This document shows, piece after piece, positions 16,726-25,300 of a stretch of DNA of 64,000 bases. Under the pieces are notes generated by a model, which saw only the letters and a program-made list of their open reading frames with translations, ran no database searches and was not told the DNA's origin. A program made the position numbers and the translations under genes. The stretch is from the NCBI RefSeq assembly GCF_009909145.1, contig NZ_JAAAPJ010000018.1, positions 124,001 through 188,000 on the forward strand, written 5' to 3'. The stretch comes from Corallococcus silvisoli (GTDB lineage Bacteria; Myxococcota; Myxococcia; Myxococcales; Myxococcaceae). The number at the start of each line of letters is the position of its first letter. Within the stretch, counting starts at the first letter, position 1.

Positions 16726-17901
16726 ATGCTGGCTCCTGTCGTCTTCCTCTTCTTCCTGCTGCTGTCGCTCAGCGCCGTGGCGGCCGGACGGACCGCGCCC
16801 GGGCTCGTGCCCGTGAAGCAGACGCCGACGATGGATGGCATCGCCCTGCCCCTGTTGAGCTTCAGCTCGGATCAAGGCTTCGGGTACGGCGCCGTGGGCG
16901 GCATGTATCTGTACGGGCCGGGCAAGTCGCCCTATGCGCACGCCCTGGCCGCGCAGGTGTTCTTCAGCTCACGCGGCGCCATGAATCATTACCTCCGCTA
17001 CGACGGCCCGCAGCTGCTGGGGCCCCTTCGGTTGGAGGCACGGCTGGAGTACCGGCAGGAGAAGAGCAGCCCCTTCTTCGGCGCGGGCAACCTGTCCGCC
17101 CCGGACTTCCGCGGCGACGTGGACGACCAGAAGTACAACTTCGACAAGGGCTCGCCGGGCCTCTGGGTGCGCCTGCGCGGCCGGCCCTTTGGTGAGAACC
17201 ACCCGTTCCAGTCGTACGTGGGCTACGGCTGGCGCTACACGCGCGTGTCCCCCTACGCGACGTCCATCCTGGCGCAGGAGAAGCCCATCGGCATCGAGGG
17301 TGGGCCCAGCGGGCAGCTGCTGGCGGGCGCGCTCTGGGACACGCGCGACGACGAGTCCGACCCCACCTCCGGCGGCGTGGAGGAGGTCGCGCTGCGGGTG
17401 TCCGGCCTGGCCACCTTCAGCCGCTACCAGTACGCGGGCGTGACGCTGAGCGAGCGCCGCTACATCAAGCTCACGCCGCGGCTGGTGTTCGCGCAGCGGC
17501 TCACGCTGGACATGCTGTTCGGCGAGGTGCCGTTCTTCGAGTGGATGACGACGGGCGGCGTCAACGTCTCCGAGGGCATTGGCGGCATGAGCAGCGTGCG
17601 CGGCATCGAGCGCAACCGCTTCGCCGGCAACGTGAAGGCGTTCAGCAATTCGGAGCTGCGCTTCCAGGCGGCGCGCATGAGTGTCTTCGGCCAGCCGCTC
17701 GCGCTGGGCGCGGTGGTGTTCCTGGACCTGGGCCGCGTGTGGCACCCGGGCGTGTCGGATGGCAAGTGGCATGAATGGCACCCGGGCATCGGCGGCGGGT
17801 TGCGCTTCTCGCGCCGCGCGGCGGTGGTGCGCATGGACTACGCGCGCTCCACCGAGACGGGCCGCCAGCGCTTCTACATCACGTTCGGTCACATGTTCTA
17901 A
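16726..17901 (+). CDS. Omp85/surface-antigen D15-like outer-membrane barrel protein
   Basis: From the ATG at 16726 the 391-residue product begins with a signal peptide (MLAPVVFLFFLLLSLSAVAA, cleavage after AAG or AVA). Alternating aromatic/polar strands follow and the last residues are RQRFYITFGHMF, ending in an aromatic residue as barrel proteins do. MSSVRGIERNRFAGN matches the loop-6 VRG(F/Y) signature of Omp85 proteins. No POTRA domains precede the barrel, so this is a barrel-only member rather than BamA. It may insert, transport or anchor something at the outer membrane; the partner is unknown. Divergent from the phosphodiesterase gene with 130 bp between them. Confidence 0.8.
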   Translation: MLAPVVFLFFLLLSLSAVAAGRTAPGLVPVKQTPTMDGIALPLLSFSSDQGFGYGAVGGMYLYGPGKSPYAHALAAQVFFSSRGAMNHYLRYDGPQLLGPLRLEARLEYRQEKSSPFFGAGNLSAPDFRGDVDDQKYNFDKGSPGLWVRLRGRPFGENHPFQSYVGYGWRYTRVSPYATSILAQEKPIGIEGGPSGQLLAGALWDTRDDESDPTSGGVEEVALRVSGLATFSRYQYAGVTLSERRYIKLTPRLVFAQRLTLDMLFGEVPFFEWMTTGGVNVSEGIGGMSSVRGIERNRFAGNVKAFSNSELRFQAARMSVFGQPLALGAVVFLDLGRVWHPGVSDGKWHEWHPGIGGGLRFSRRAAVVRMDYARSTETGRQRFYITFGHMF

Positions 17902-17930
17902 CGGCGCGCCCGGGCGCGCGCCGCGACATT

Positions 17931-19010
17931 TCAGACGAGCGAATCCACCCAGCCGCGAAGCCGCGCGTCCGCCTGCGCCTCGCCGCGCACGCCCTGCTCC
18001 ACGTCCAGCGTCAGCGTGAGGAAGCCGCGCGACTCCAGGCCCTGGCGCAGCGCGTCCCGCGCCTGCGCGTCCGGGGCGAAGAGGATGCAGCCGTCGCCAC
18101 CGCCCGCGCCGGACAGCTTGCCCGCGCAGCCGTAGGACGCCGCGAGCGCCAGCACCCGGCGCATGCCCTCGGTCTCCAGCGGGCCCAGCTCCAGGAGCAG
18201 CGCGTGCTGGGCCTTCACGGCGTCGCTGAAGGCGCGGAAGTCGCCGCCGCCCAGGCCGTCCTCGATGGCGTGGCCGAGCGCGTCCGAGCGCTCCACGAAG
18301 GCCGCGCGGCCCGCCTCCGCGAGCCGTGCCTCCACCTGGGCGATGAGCAGCTTGGTGGACGCGCTCTCGCCGGTGAAGGCGTAGAGCATGGCCACGCGAG
18401 GCACGGGCATGCGCCAGAGGTCCACCGGCGGAGACTCCGCGAGCGCGGCGTTGAAGCGGCCGGTGTTGGCGGCGTCCGCGAGCGCGGTGACGTCATAGCG
18501 GCGGTAGCGCGCGAGTCCGCCCGCGAAGCTGGCCGCCACGTCACCGCCGCTGCCCTTGCCGCCCTGCCCCAGCGTGTGCGCGACGAGCGCGAGCTTCAGC
18601 ACGTCGAACTTCTCTTCCAGCACGAAGCGCGCGGCCTCCGCGGCGAGCACCGTCGCGGAGGCGCTGCCGCCGATGCCCAGCTTGTGGCCGCCCGGGCCCA
18701 GCGCGCCCGGCGCCACCGCGACGTCGAAGCCCACGCTCGCGCGGCCGTGCGCGCGCAGGGCTTCATCCAGGGTGCGGGCGACGAACGAGAAGCCGGCGGG
18801 CACCTCGCGCTCCCACTTCACGCCCCGAGGCGTGGTCAGGCCCTGGAGCGTGCCCTCCTCCAGGCAGATGTGGACGCACGAGTCGTTGCGCCTGCGCACG
18901 AAGGCGGCCGTGCGGGGCGCGACCGCGGCCACCCGCGAGACGCCTCCCCACAGCACGGCGTACTCGCCGGAGACGAACAGCTTGCCCGGGGCGGAGAGCG
19001 CTCGCTCCAT
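17931..19010 (-). CDS. Phosphomevalonate kinase (GHMP family)
   Basis: The start is the ATG at 19010 (MERALSAPGKLFVSGEYAVL), which gives a 359-residue protein. GHMP motif 1 is APGKLFVSGEYAVLWGG, motif 2 is GHKLGIGGSASATVL, and motif 3 is CAGKLSGAGGGDG. KGSGGDVAASFAGGLARY is the phosphomevalonate-kinase-type segment, as in MvaK2 proteins, and separates it from the neighbouring mevalonate kinase. It converts 5-phosphomevalonate to 5-diphosphomevalonate. It is the last gene of the leftward mevalonate cluster, 169 bp after the decarboxylase gene. Confidence 0.85.
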   Translation of the reverse strand: MERALSAPGKLFVSGEYAVLWGGVSRVAAVAPRTAAFVRRRNDSCVHICLEEGTLQGLTTPRGVKWEREVPAGFSFVARTLDEALRAHGRASVGFDVAVAPGALGPGGHKLGIGGSASATVLAAEAARFVLEEKFDVLKLALVAHTLGQGGKGSGGDVAASFAGGLARYRRYDVTALADAANTGRFNAALAESPPVDLWRMPVPRVAMLYAFTGESASTKLLIAQVEARLAEAGRAAFVERSDALGHAIEDGLGGGDFRAFSDAVKAQHALLLELGPLETEGMRRVLALAASYGCAGKLSGAGGGDGCILFAPDAQARDALRQGLESRGFLTLTLDVEQGVRGEAQADARLRGWVDSLV

Positions 19011-19179
19011 CAGACCGTCACCTCGGCTCCGGGCGCCCCGGAGCATCCGTCGCGCCCGGGCCACCGCCGCGGGGCCGCCGCCGCGCGCTTCATCGGGACG
19101 CGACGCGCGACGCGCGCCCCCAGGCACGGCGCGTCCACGGGAGCCTCGACTCCAGCCCGGGTGCGACGCGCGAGGCCCA

Positions 19180-20166
19180 TCAGAACAGGTGCTCCGCCAG
19201 GAGCGTCGCGTCCCCGCCGGGCACGCAGCGCACCACGTCCACGGCCCCGCAGGCGCGGGCCAGGGCCTCCGCCGCGACCTCGTGCGCCGCGTCCGTCAGC
19301 AGCACCGGGTTCGGGCCCGCGTCGAGCGTGAACCACACGGGCACGCCCTTCTTGCGCTGCTCGCGCAGGTGCTGGATGAGCCCCAGCGTCGCCGGGCTCA
19401 GGTAGCAGAGCGGGGGGTCGGCCGCGAGCGAGGTGCAGTGCATCCGCCACGCGTTGCGCTCGCACAGCTCGCCGAGCGCCTCCAGGTCCTTGCTCGCGAT
19501 GAGCTCCCGGGCGCGGGGCACCTCCGCCTCCGCGTCCTTCACCCACGCCGGGTAGTACGGGCTCGTCTCCACCGTGCCCTTCATCCCGTCCCGCGACTTC
19601 ACCTCTTTCTCGCCGCGGTCGAGGATGGCCACCACCATGCGCAGGTCCGCCCAGTGGCCCGCGTCGAAGCGCTGCACGGCGTAGCTGTCCTCGCCGTCCG
19701 CGCGCTCGCCGCGCAGCCACTCGCAGAAGCCGCCCTGCACGCTGCGGCACGCGGAGCCGCTGCCCCGGCGGGCCAGGATGCTGGAGGCCCGCGTGTCCTC
19801 CGGCAGGCCCGCCGCCGCGCGTCCCGCCACCGCCAGCGCCGCGAACCCCGCCGCGCTGCTCGCGAGCCCGGCCGCCATCGGGAAGTCCCCGCGCGACACC
19901 ACCTTCGCGGGCCCCAGGTCGCGCCCCGCCTGCACGCGCACGGCGTCCAGGAGGCGCAGCACGCGGTCGCGCTCGCTGCCCTTGGCCACGTGGCCATGCA
20001 GCTCCACCGAATCCGCCGCCGCGCCGAACTCCACCGTCGTCGTCACGTGGATGGGCGCCAGCGTGAGCGACAGGCTGGACTGGTGCGGGAGGATGAGCGC
20101 GTCGTCGCGCTTCCCCCAGTACTTCACGAGGGCGATGTTGGGATGCGCCCGGACCGTTGCCTTCAT
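19180..20166 (-). CDS. mvaD: Diphosphomevalonate decarboxylase
   Basis: The 328-residue protein converts diphosphomevalonate to isopentenyl diphosphate with ATP. The N-terminal NIALVKYWGKRDD is diagnostic for MvaD. The phosphate loop is seen in GLASSAAGFAALA and the following RRGSGSACRSVQGG contains the conserved Ser cluster. Its ATG overlaps the stop of the mevalonate kinase gene by 4 bp. Length fits the family. It precedes the phosphomevalonate kinase gene in transcription order, although that enzyme acts one step earlier. Confidence 0.95.
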   Translation of the reverse strand: MKATVRAHPNIALVKYWGKRDDALILPHQSSLSLTLAPIHVTTTVEFGAAADSVELHGHVAKGSERDRVLRLLDAVRVQAGRDLGPAKVVSRGDFPMAAGLASSAAGFAALAVAGRAAAGLPEDTRASSILARRGSGSACRSVQGGFCEWLRGERADGEDSYAVQRFDAGHWADLRMVVAILDRGEKEVKSRDGMKGTVETSPYYPAWVKDAEAEVPRARELIASKDLEALGELCERNAWRMHCTSLAADPPLCYLSPATLGLIQHLREQRKKGVPVWFTLDAGPNPVLLTDAAHEVAAEALARACGAVDVVRCVPGGDATLLAEHLF

Positions 20167-21113
20167 GGAATGTCTCCCTGGGCCCGCGGCCCCGCGAGCT
20201 GGCTCGCGAAGCAGCGCACGCCGTCGCGAGTCAGGCGCGCGACCACGGGCTCCGGTTCGAGGAAGAGGCCGATGACCGCGCCACCGTCACCTCCCGCCCC
20301 GGTGAATTTGGCGCCCAGCGCGCCCAGACCGCGCAGCCGGTACACCATGTCCTCCAACGCGGGCGACGACAGGCCCAGGGCGCTCAGGAGGCCCTGGTTG
20401 ACGTTCATCGCGTCCCCCAGCCCCTCCAGGTCCCCCGCCTCCACCGCCTTCGACGCCTCGGTGACGAGCTTCCCCACCTGCGCGAACAGCCGGCGGTAGC
20501 GCTCCGGCCACCGCGCCTGCCGCTCGCGCAGCGCGCCCACCGTCACCTTCGTGGGGCTGCGCGCGCCCGCGAGCGCCACCACCACCGACACCGCGCGCGG
20601 GCTCTTCACCTCGCGCGCCCGGCCGGTGACGCCCGACGGCGTCTGGATCCGCCGGTAGAGGATGAGCTTCTCCTCCGCGCTCGTGGTGTGGTCCACGCCC
20701 GACGGGGTGCCGTGGAACTCCTGCTCCATCTCCCACGCCAGCAGCGCCGTCGCCTTCGGCGTGGGCACCTGCCCCGCCGCCTGCAACAGCACCCGCGCCG
20801 TGGCCACCGCCAGCGCCGCGGAGCTGCCCAGCCCCGCGGACAGGGGCAGCTGCGGCTCCAGCGTCACCTTCACCTTCGGCTCGCCCACCCGCTGGGCCGC
20901 GCGCGCGAAGGCCTTGCGCATCATCCGCTTCTGCCCGGCGTCCGCCGTCACCGGCACGTCGAGGGTGCAGGAGCGCGCCGGCACGCCGCGCGCCGTCACG
21001 CCGATGCTCAGCGGACCCGCGAGCGCGGGGTAGCCGTACACCACGCTGTGCTCACCCAGCAGGATGACCTTGCCGGCACCAAAGGCGACCAGGGGATTCT
21101 TTGCGGGAGTCAT
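20163..21113 (-). CDS. Mevalonate kinase
   Basis: The start is the ATG at 21113 (MTPAKNPLVAFGAGKVILLG), 316 residues. GHMP motifs are GAGKVILLGEHSVVYGYPA, the ATP loop LSAGLGSSAALAVATA and the C-terminal KFTGAGGDGGAVIGL. EHSVVYG and MEQEFHGTPSGVDHTTS are specific to mevalonate kinases. It phosphorylates mevalonate at position 5. The gene lies between HMG-CoA reductase (91 bp upstream) and mvaD (4 bp overlap), which supports the assignment over other GHMP kinases. Confidence 0.93.
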   Translation of the reverse strand: MTPAKNPLVAFGAGKVILLGEHSVVYGYPALAGPLSIGVTARGVPARSCTLDVPVTADAGQKRMMRKAFARAAQRVGEPKVKVTLEPQLPLSAGLGSSAALAVATARVLLQAAGQVPTPKATALLAWEMEQEFHGTPSGVDHTTSAEEKLILYRRIQTPSGVTGRAREVKSPRAVSVVVALAGARSPTKVTVGALRERQARWPERYRRLFAQVGKLVTEASKAVEAGDLEGLGDAMNVNQGLLSALGLSSPALEDMVYRLRGLGALGAKFTGAGGDGGAVIGLFLEPEPVVARLTRDGVRCFASQLAGPRAQGDIP

Positions 21114-21204
21114 GGCACCGGGAACACACGAGGGGGCGGGCGCTTTCTCGGGCGCCCTGCCCGGCTCCGTCAAGCGCCCCGCGTCGGGTACGCGGGGCTG
21201 GACG

Positions 21205-22536
21205 TCAGCCGTTGGTCACCGTGGCGGCGATCACCGGGGCCTCCGGGGGCAGGTTCGCGAGGATCTCCCGCGCCTTCTCCACCTTCACGTGCCCGGCCTT
21301 CACCAGCAGGTTCGCGACCTTCTCCACGTCCCCGCCGCGCGCGCCCGCCGTCACCGCGACGCAGCGGGCGTGCATGGCCATGTGGCCCTTCTGGATGCCC
21401 ACCGAGCCCAGGGCCCGGAGCGCCGCGAAGTTCTGCGCGAGGCCCACCGCCGCGAACACCATGGACAGCTCGCGCACGCCCGACACGCGCATCAGCTTGA
21501 GCGCCATCTGCACGCCCGGGTGGACCTTGATGGGGCCGCCCACCGTGCCCAGCGCCAGCGGCAGCTCGATGCGGCCCACCAGGTGCCCCTCTTCCAGGTA
21601 CCAGGTGGACAGCGGCCGGTACTGCCCGCCGCGGCACGCGAACGCGTGCGCGCCCGCCTCGATGGAGCGCCAGTCCTGGCCCGTGGCGATGGCCACCGCG
21701 TCGATGCCGTTCATCACGCCCTTGTTGTGCGTGGCGGCGCGGTACGGGTCCGCCTCCGCGAAGCGGCTGGCCTGGGCGATGCCTTCGGCGATCTCCTCGC
21801 CCGGCAGGTCGAAGTCCGCCAGCAGCGGCAGCGGGATGCGGCACGTCGCCCGCGACAGCCGGCGGTCCGCCAGGTTGGACAGGATGCGCAGGTACACGCG
21901 GCCCCCCGTCACCTGTTCGATGAGCGGCGCCACGCCCTCCGCGACGGTGTTGATGAGGTTCGCCCCCATCGCCTCCTGCGTGTCGATGAGGATGTGGACG
22001 ATGAGCAGCGGCTCGCCACGCGGGCCTTCCGGCGCGGGCAACAGGCGCACCTCCACGTCCCGCGCGCCGCCGCCCCGGGCGACCATGGCTGGGTGGAAGC
22101 TGTTGGCCAGGGCGAGGATCTGCTCCTTCGCGTCCAGAATCTTCTCGGTGGCCCGGCCGGGGTCGCCGTAGTTGGACACCTGCACCTGGCCGATCATCAT
22201 CGACTCGTCGGCCTCCGCGACGAACCCGCCCGCCTCGCGGACGATCTTCGACGCGAACGACACCGCGGCGACGACGGAGGGCTCCTCCACCGCCATGGGC
22301 ACCAGGTAGTCGCGCCCGTTGACGTTGAGGTTGAGGCCCAGGCCCAGCGGCAGGGAGAACGTCCCCACCGCGTTCTCGATCATCTGGTTCGCCAGCGTGA
22401 GGTCCAGCGTGCCCTCGCCGCGAAGCTGCTCCAGCTCCGTCTCCGTCAGCCGGAACATCCGGCCAATCTGCGCGAGGCGCTCCTCCAGGGGCAGCTTGTG
22501 GAATCCGGCGAGCCGGGACGTCACGGTGTCAGACAT
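21205..22536 (-). CDS. mvaA: Hydroxymethylglutaryl-CoA reductase, class II type
   Basis: The ATG at 22536 gives MSDTVTSRLAGFHKLPLEER, the normal start of bacterial class II reductases, and a 443-residue protein. Class II signatures include VPMAVEEPSVVAAVSFAS, the DTQEAMGANLINTVAEG segment, and the nucleotide-binding ALGTVGGPIKVHP. It reduces HMG-CoA to mevalonate, the committed step. There is no membrane anchor, in contrast to eukaryotic class I enzymes. The gene begins 33 bp after the fni stop and leads into mevalonate kinase. Confidence 0.95.
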   Translation of the reverse strand: MSDTVTSRLAGFHKLPLEERLAQIGRMFRLTETELEQLRGEGTLDLTLANQMIENAVGTFSLPLGLGLNLNVNGRDYLVPMAVEEPSVVAAVSFASKIVREAGGFVAEADESMMIGQVQVSNYGDPGRATEKILDAKEQILALANSFHPAMVARGGGARDVEVRLLPAPEGPRGEPLLIVHILIDTQEAMGANLINTVAEGVAPLIEQVTGGRVYLRILSNLADRRLSRATCRIPLPLLADFDLPGEEIAEGIAQASRFAEADPYRAATHNKGVMNGIDAVAIATGQDWRSIEAGAHAFACRGGQYRPLSTWYLEEGHLVGRIELPLALGTVGGPIKVHPGVQMALKLMRVSGVRELSMVFAAVGLAQNFAALRALGSVGIQKGHMAMHARCVAVTAGARGGDVEKVANLLVKAGHVKVEKAREILANLPPEAPVIAATVTNG

Positions 22537-22569
22537 TGTCTTCCTTCCCAACCTGGGATCCACGCTGCA

Positions 22570-23628
22570 TCACAGCGCCGCCAACCAATCCTTCAACGCT
22601 CCGGACACCACGCGAGGGCGCTGCCGCAGCGCCGCGACGGTCCGGCTCCCCGTCAGGACCAGCGCCTGCCGGAGCGACGTCAGGATGACCTGGAGCGCGT
22701 CCTCCGCGCCCGCGAGCCCGCCCTGCTGCTGGGCCCGGAACAGCGGCAGCGCCATGCCCGCCAGGTCCGCGCCCAGCGCCAGCACCTTCGCCGCGTCCAA
22801 CCCGCCCCGCACGCCACCGCTCGCGACGAGCCGCACGTCCGGCCCCACCGCCCCGCGCACGCTGGCGATGGCCGCCGCGGTCGGGATGCCCCAGCCGCTG
22901 AACTCCGCGCCCACCTGCGCCTGCGAGCCCGCCGCGCGAAGCTGCTCCACCCGCACCCACGACGTGCCGCCCAGCCCGGAGACGTCCACGTTGCGCACGC
23001 CCAGCTCCACCAGGCGCCGCGCCACGTCCGGACCAATGCCGCACCCGGTCTCCTTCACCAGCAGCCGGTCGCCAAAGGCCCGCGCCAGCTCCTCCACCAC
23101 CCGGTAGCCGCCCCGGAAGTCCCGGTCGCCCTCGGGCTGCGTCAGCTCCTGGCCGGCGTTGAGGTGCAGCGCCATGCCGTCCGCGCCAATGGCGTCCGAC
23201 AGCCGCCGCACGCCGTCCACGCCCAGCCCGATGGCCTGATAGAGGCCGATGTTGCCCAGCAGCGCCACCGTGGGCGCCACGTCCCGCACCGCGTACGACG
23301 CCGTGCGCGAGGTGTCCTCCGCCATGGCGCGCTGGCTGCCCACGCCGAAGGCCAGCCCGTGGCGCTCGGCGAGCAGCGCCAGGTCCCGGTTAACGGCACC
23401 CGCACGCTCGGTGCCACCCGTCATCCCGGTGACGAGCAGCGGCGCCTTCAGCCGCCGGCCCAGGAACGGCGTGGACAGGTCCACGTCGTCCACCGCCATC
23501 TCCGGCATGGCGCAGTGGACGAGGTGCACGTGCTCCAGCAGGGTGGAGTTCTGCGCGGGCTCCACATCGCCGGTCGCGCACAAGTCGAGGTGGGCATCCT
23601 TCCGCCTGGCTGTCGTCTCATCGCCCAT
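22570..23628 (-). CDS. fni: Isopentenyl-diphosphate delta-isomerase, type 2
   Basis: From the ATG at 23628 (MGDETTARRKDAHLDLC) the product has 352 residues. It is the FMN- and NADPH-dependent isomerase that interconverts IPP and DMAPP. Visible family segments are RRKDAHLD at the N-terminus, PLLVTGMTGGTERAG, ALHLNAGQELTQPEGDRDF, VKETGCGIG and VASGGVRGGLDAAK, matching the TIM-barrel flavin sites. It is the first gene of the mevalonate cluster, and the divergent gene starts 151 bp away. The wider open frame upstream (to 24156) is not coding: its composition changes and the isomerase begins at the stated Met. Confidence 0.95.
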   Translation of the reverse strand: MGDETTARRKDAHLDLCATGDVEPAQNSTLLEHVHLVHCAMPEMAVDDVDLSTPFLGRRLKAPLLVTGMTGGTERAGAVNRDLALLAERHGLAFGVGSQRAMAEDTSRTASYAVRDVAPTVALLGNIGLYQAIGLGVDGVRRLSDAIGADGMALHLNAGQELTQPEGDRDFRGGYRVVEELARAFGDRLLVKETGCGIGPDVARRLVELGVRNVDVSGLGGTSWVRVEQLRAAGSQAQVGAEFSGWGIPTAAAIASVRGAVGPDVRLVASGGVRGGLDAAKVLALGADLAGMALPLFRAQQQGGLAGAEDALQVILTSLRQALVLTGSRTVAALRQRPRVVSGALKDWLAAL

Positions 23629-23779
23629 GTCGCTGAATGCCACCCGCTCTGGCGCTGCAAAAAACGTGTAAGACTGGAAGGTCCTTTGGTTCCTAGCAAG
23701 CGGCGGGGCCGGGGTGCAAGCCAAAGGGCCCGGCCGGTCGCGCTCGGGGCGTGAATGGACGTGGTGGCTTCTGGACGGT

Positions 23780-24199
23780 ATGAGCCACCGCGTGAGCGCG
23801 TCGGACAACAGGGTCGTCGTCTTCCTGCACAGTGGCGAATACGACCGGGTCCACCAGGGCTTCTCCATCGCGGCGGCGGCGGTGGCGGCCGGGCGGCGCG
23901 CGGAGGTGTACCTGTTCTGGTGGGCCCTGGAACGCGTCCTACTGGACCGCCTGGACGACCCGGACTTCACCGGCCGTGAGGACGTGGCGGACCGCTTCGA
24001 GGCTCGCCGCATGCCCTCCATCCGCGCGCTGTGGGAGCACGTGCGGGAGTCGGGGCTGGGCACGGTGGCGGGCTGTACGGGCTCGCTCGGTGCCCTGGGG
24101 AGCGAGTCGAAGGCGGGCGACAGTGGCATCGACGTGTGGCTCGGTTGGAGCGCCATCCTCCAGCGTACGGCGGGCGTGACGGATCGTTTCTACCTTTGA
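23780..24199 (+). CDS. DsrE-like family protein
   Basis: The ATG at 23780 gives a 139-residue protein with a DsrE/DsrF-type alpha/beta fold: an initial strand VVVFLHSGEYDRVHQG, the helix SIAAAAVAAGRRAEVYLFWW, and a single conserved cysteine in TVAGCTGSLG. It ends GVTDRFYL. Members of this fold take part in sulfur relay or sit beside redox proteins. No other sulfur-relay partner is adjacent, so the role is open. It is divergent from fni and runs in the same direction as the HtpX-like gene 123 bp downstream. Confidence 0.7.
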   Translation: MSHRVSASDNRVVVFLHSGEYDRVHQGFSIAAAAVAAGRRAEVYLFWWALERVLLDRLDDPDFTGREDVADRFEARRMPSIRALWEHVRESGLGTVAGCTGSLGALGSESKAGDSGIDVWLGWSAILQRTAGVTDRFYL

Positions 24200-24322
24200 G
24201 GCGGACGGTGGCTGGTGCCGTGGGCCTCCGGGGCGGCTTGGACCCGCCACGTTGACGCCTCCCTGCGCCTGCTTACGTTTCGTGTGGCCCCCTCGCGGGG
24301 CGAAAGGCACGGAACGAGGACC

Positions 24323-25300
24323 ATGGCGCAGCGTGACCCCCAGATGACAACCCGAGGACCGGCCACCCCGGCGCTCAAGGGCGGCGGGTGGCACCGGCTG
24401 GGCAACGCATTGAAGACGACCGTGCTGCTGGCGGGACTGACGGCGCTGGTGCTCGTCATCGGTCAGCGGCTGGGCGGCGCGCAGGGGCTCGCGATGGCGG
24501 GCGTCTTCGCGGTGGTGATGAACTTCGGCTCGTACTGGTTCAGCGACCGCATCGCGCTGGCCATCCACGGCGCGCAGCCCCTGAGCTACGAACAGGCGCC
24601 GTGGCTGCATGAGATGGTGGCGCGGCTGGCCGCGCGGGCGGGGATGCCGAAGCCCAAGGTCTACCTGCTGCCCACGGCGCAACCCAACGCGTTCGCCACG
24701 GGCCGCAACCCGAGCCACGCGGCGGTCGCGGTGACGGCGGGCATCATGGACATCCTGGACCGGCGGGAGCTGGAGGGCGTGCTGGCGCACGAGATTGGCC
24801 ACGTTCGAAACCGGGACACGCTCATTGGCACGGTGGCGGCGACGCTCGCGGGCATCATCAGCTACGCGGCGCAGATGCTCTTCTGGTTCGGCGGCAGCAT
24901 GCTCAGCCGGAGCGACGACGACGAGGGGGGCGGCATCGCGGGAGCGCTGTCCAACCTGGGCCTGCTGCTGGTGGCGCCCATCGCGGCCACGCTGCTGCAG
25001 CTGGCCGTGAGCCGCTCGCGCGAGTACGGCGCGGACGCCACCGGCGCGGAGCTGTGCGGGGACCCGGACGCGCTGGCGAGCGCGCTCCTGAAGATGGAGC
25101 GCGGCGCGGAGGCCATCCCGTATGACCGGGCTCCGGCCACGTCGCACCTGTTCATCGTCAACCCGCTGCACCATGGCGGGGTGATGTCGCTGTTCTCCAC
25201 GCACCCGCCCATCCCGGAGCGCGTGCGCCGGCTGCGCGAGATGAGCGCGCGCATGGGCGGCGGGAGCCGGGCCCGCGGCGGCTGGGAGTACGCGTACTAG
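24323..25300 (+). CDS. htpX: HtpX-like M48 family zinc metalloprotease
   Basis: The 325-residue protein starts at the ATG at 24323. Two N-terminal transmembrane helices (TTVLLAGLTALVLVIG and LAMAGVFAVVMNFGSYW) precede the zinc motif HEIGH (H156-H160) within LAHEIGHVRNRD. Another hydrophobic pair follows, then SREYGADATGAEL with the third ligand Glu. STHPPIPERVRRL is the conserved C-terminal piece. HtpX clears misfolded inner-membrane proteins. The stop overlaps the stop of the convergent acyltransferase gene by 4 bp. Confidence 0.9.
   Translation: MAQRDPQMTTRGPATPALKGGGWHRLGNALKTTVLLAGLTALVLVIGQRLGGAQGLAMAGVFAVVMNFGSYWFSDRIALAIHGAQPLSYEQAPWLHEMVARLAARAGMPKPKVYLLPTAQPNAFATGRNPSHAAVAVTAGIMDILDRRELEGVLAHEIGHVRNRDTLIGTVAATLAGIISYAAQMLFWFGGSMLSRSDDDEGGGIAGALSNLGLLLVAPIAATLLQLAVSRSREYGADATGAELCGDPDALASALLKMERGAEAIPYDRAPATSHLFIVNPLHHGGVMSLFSTHPPIPERVRRLREMSARMGGGSRARGGWEYAY

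Noticed and set aside
17902..17930. GGCGCGCCCGGGCGCGCGCC between the convergent Omp85-like and phosphomevalonate kinase genes as a terminator
   Set aside because: Pairing is possible in several registers and no T-run follows; simple GC-rich palindromes are common here.
22570..24156. A 528-residue version of the type 2 IPP isomerase with a long N-terminal extension
   Set aside because: Sequence before the Met at 23628 is the reverse of the DsrE-like gene and does not resemble any isomerase domain.
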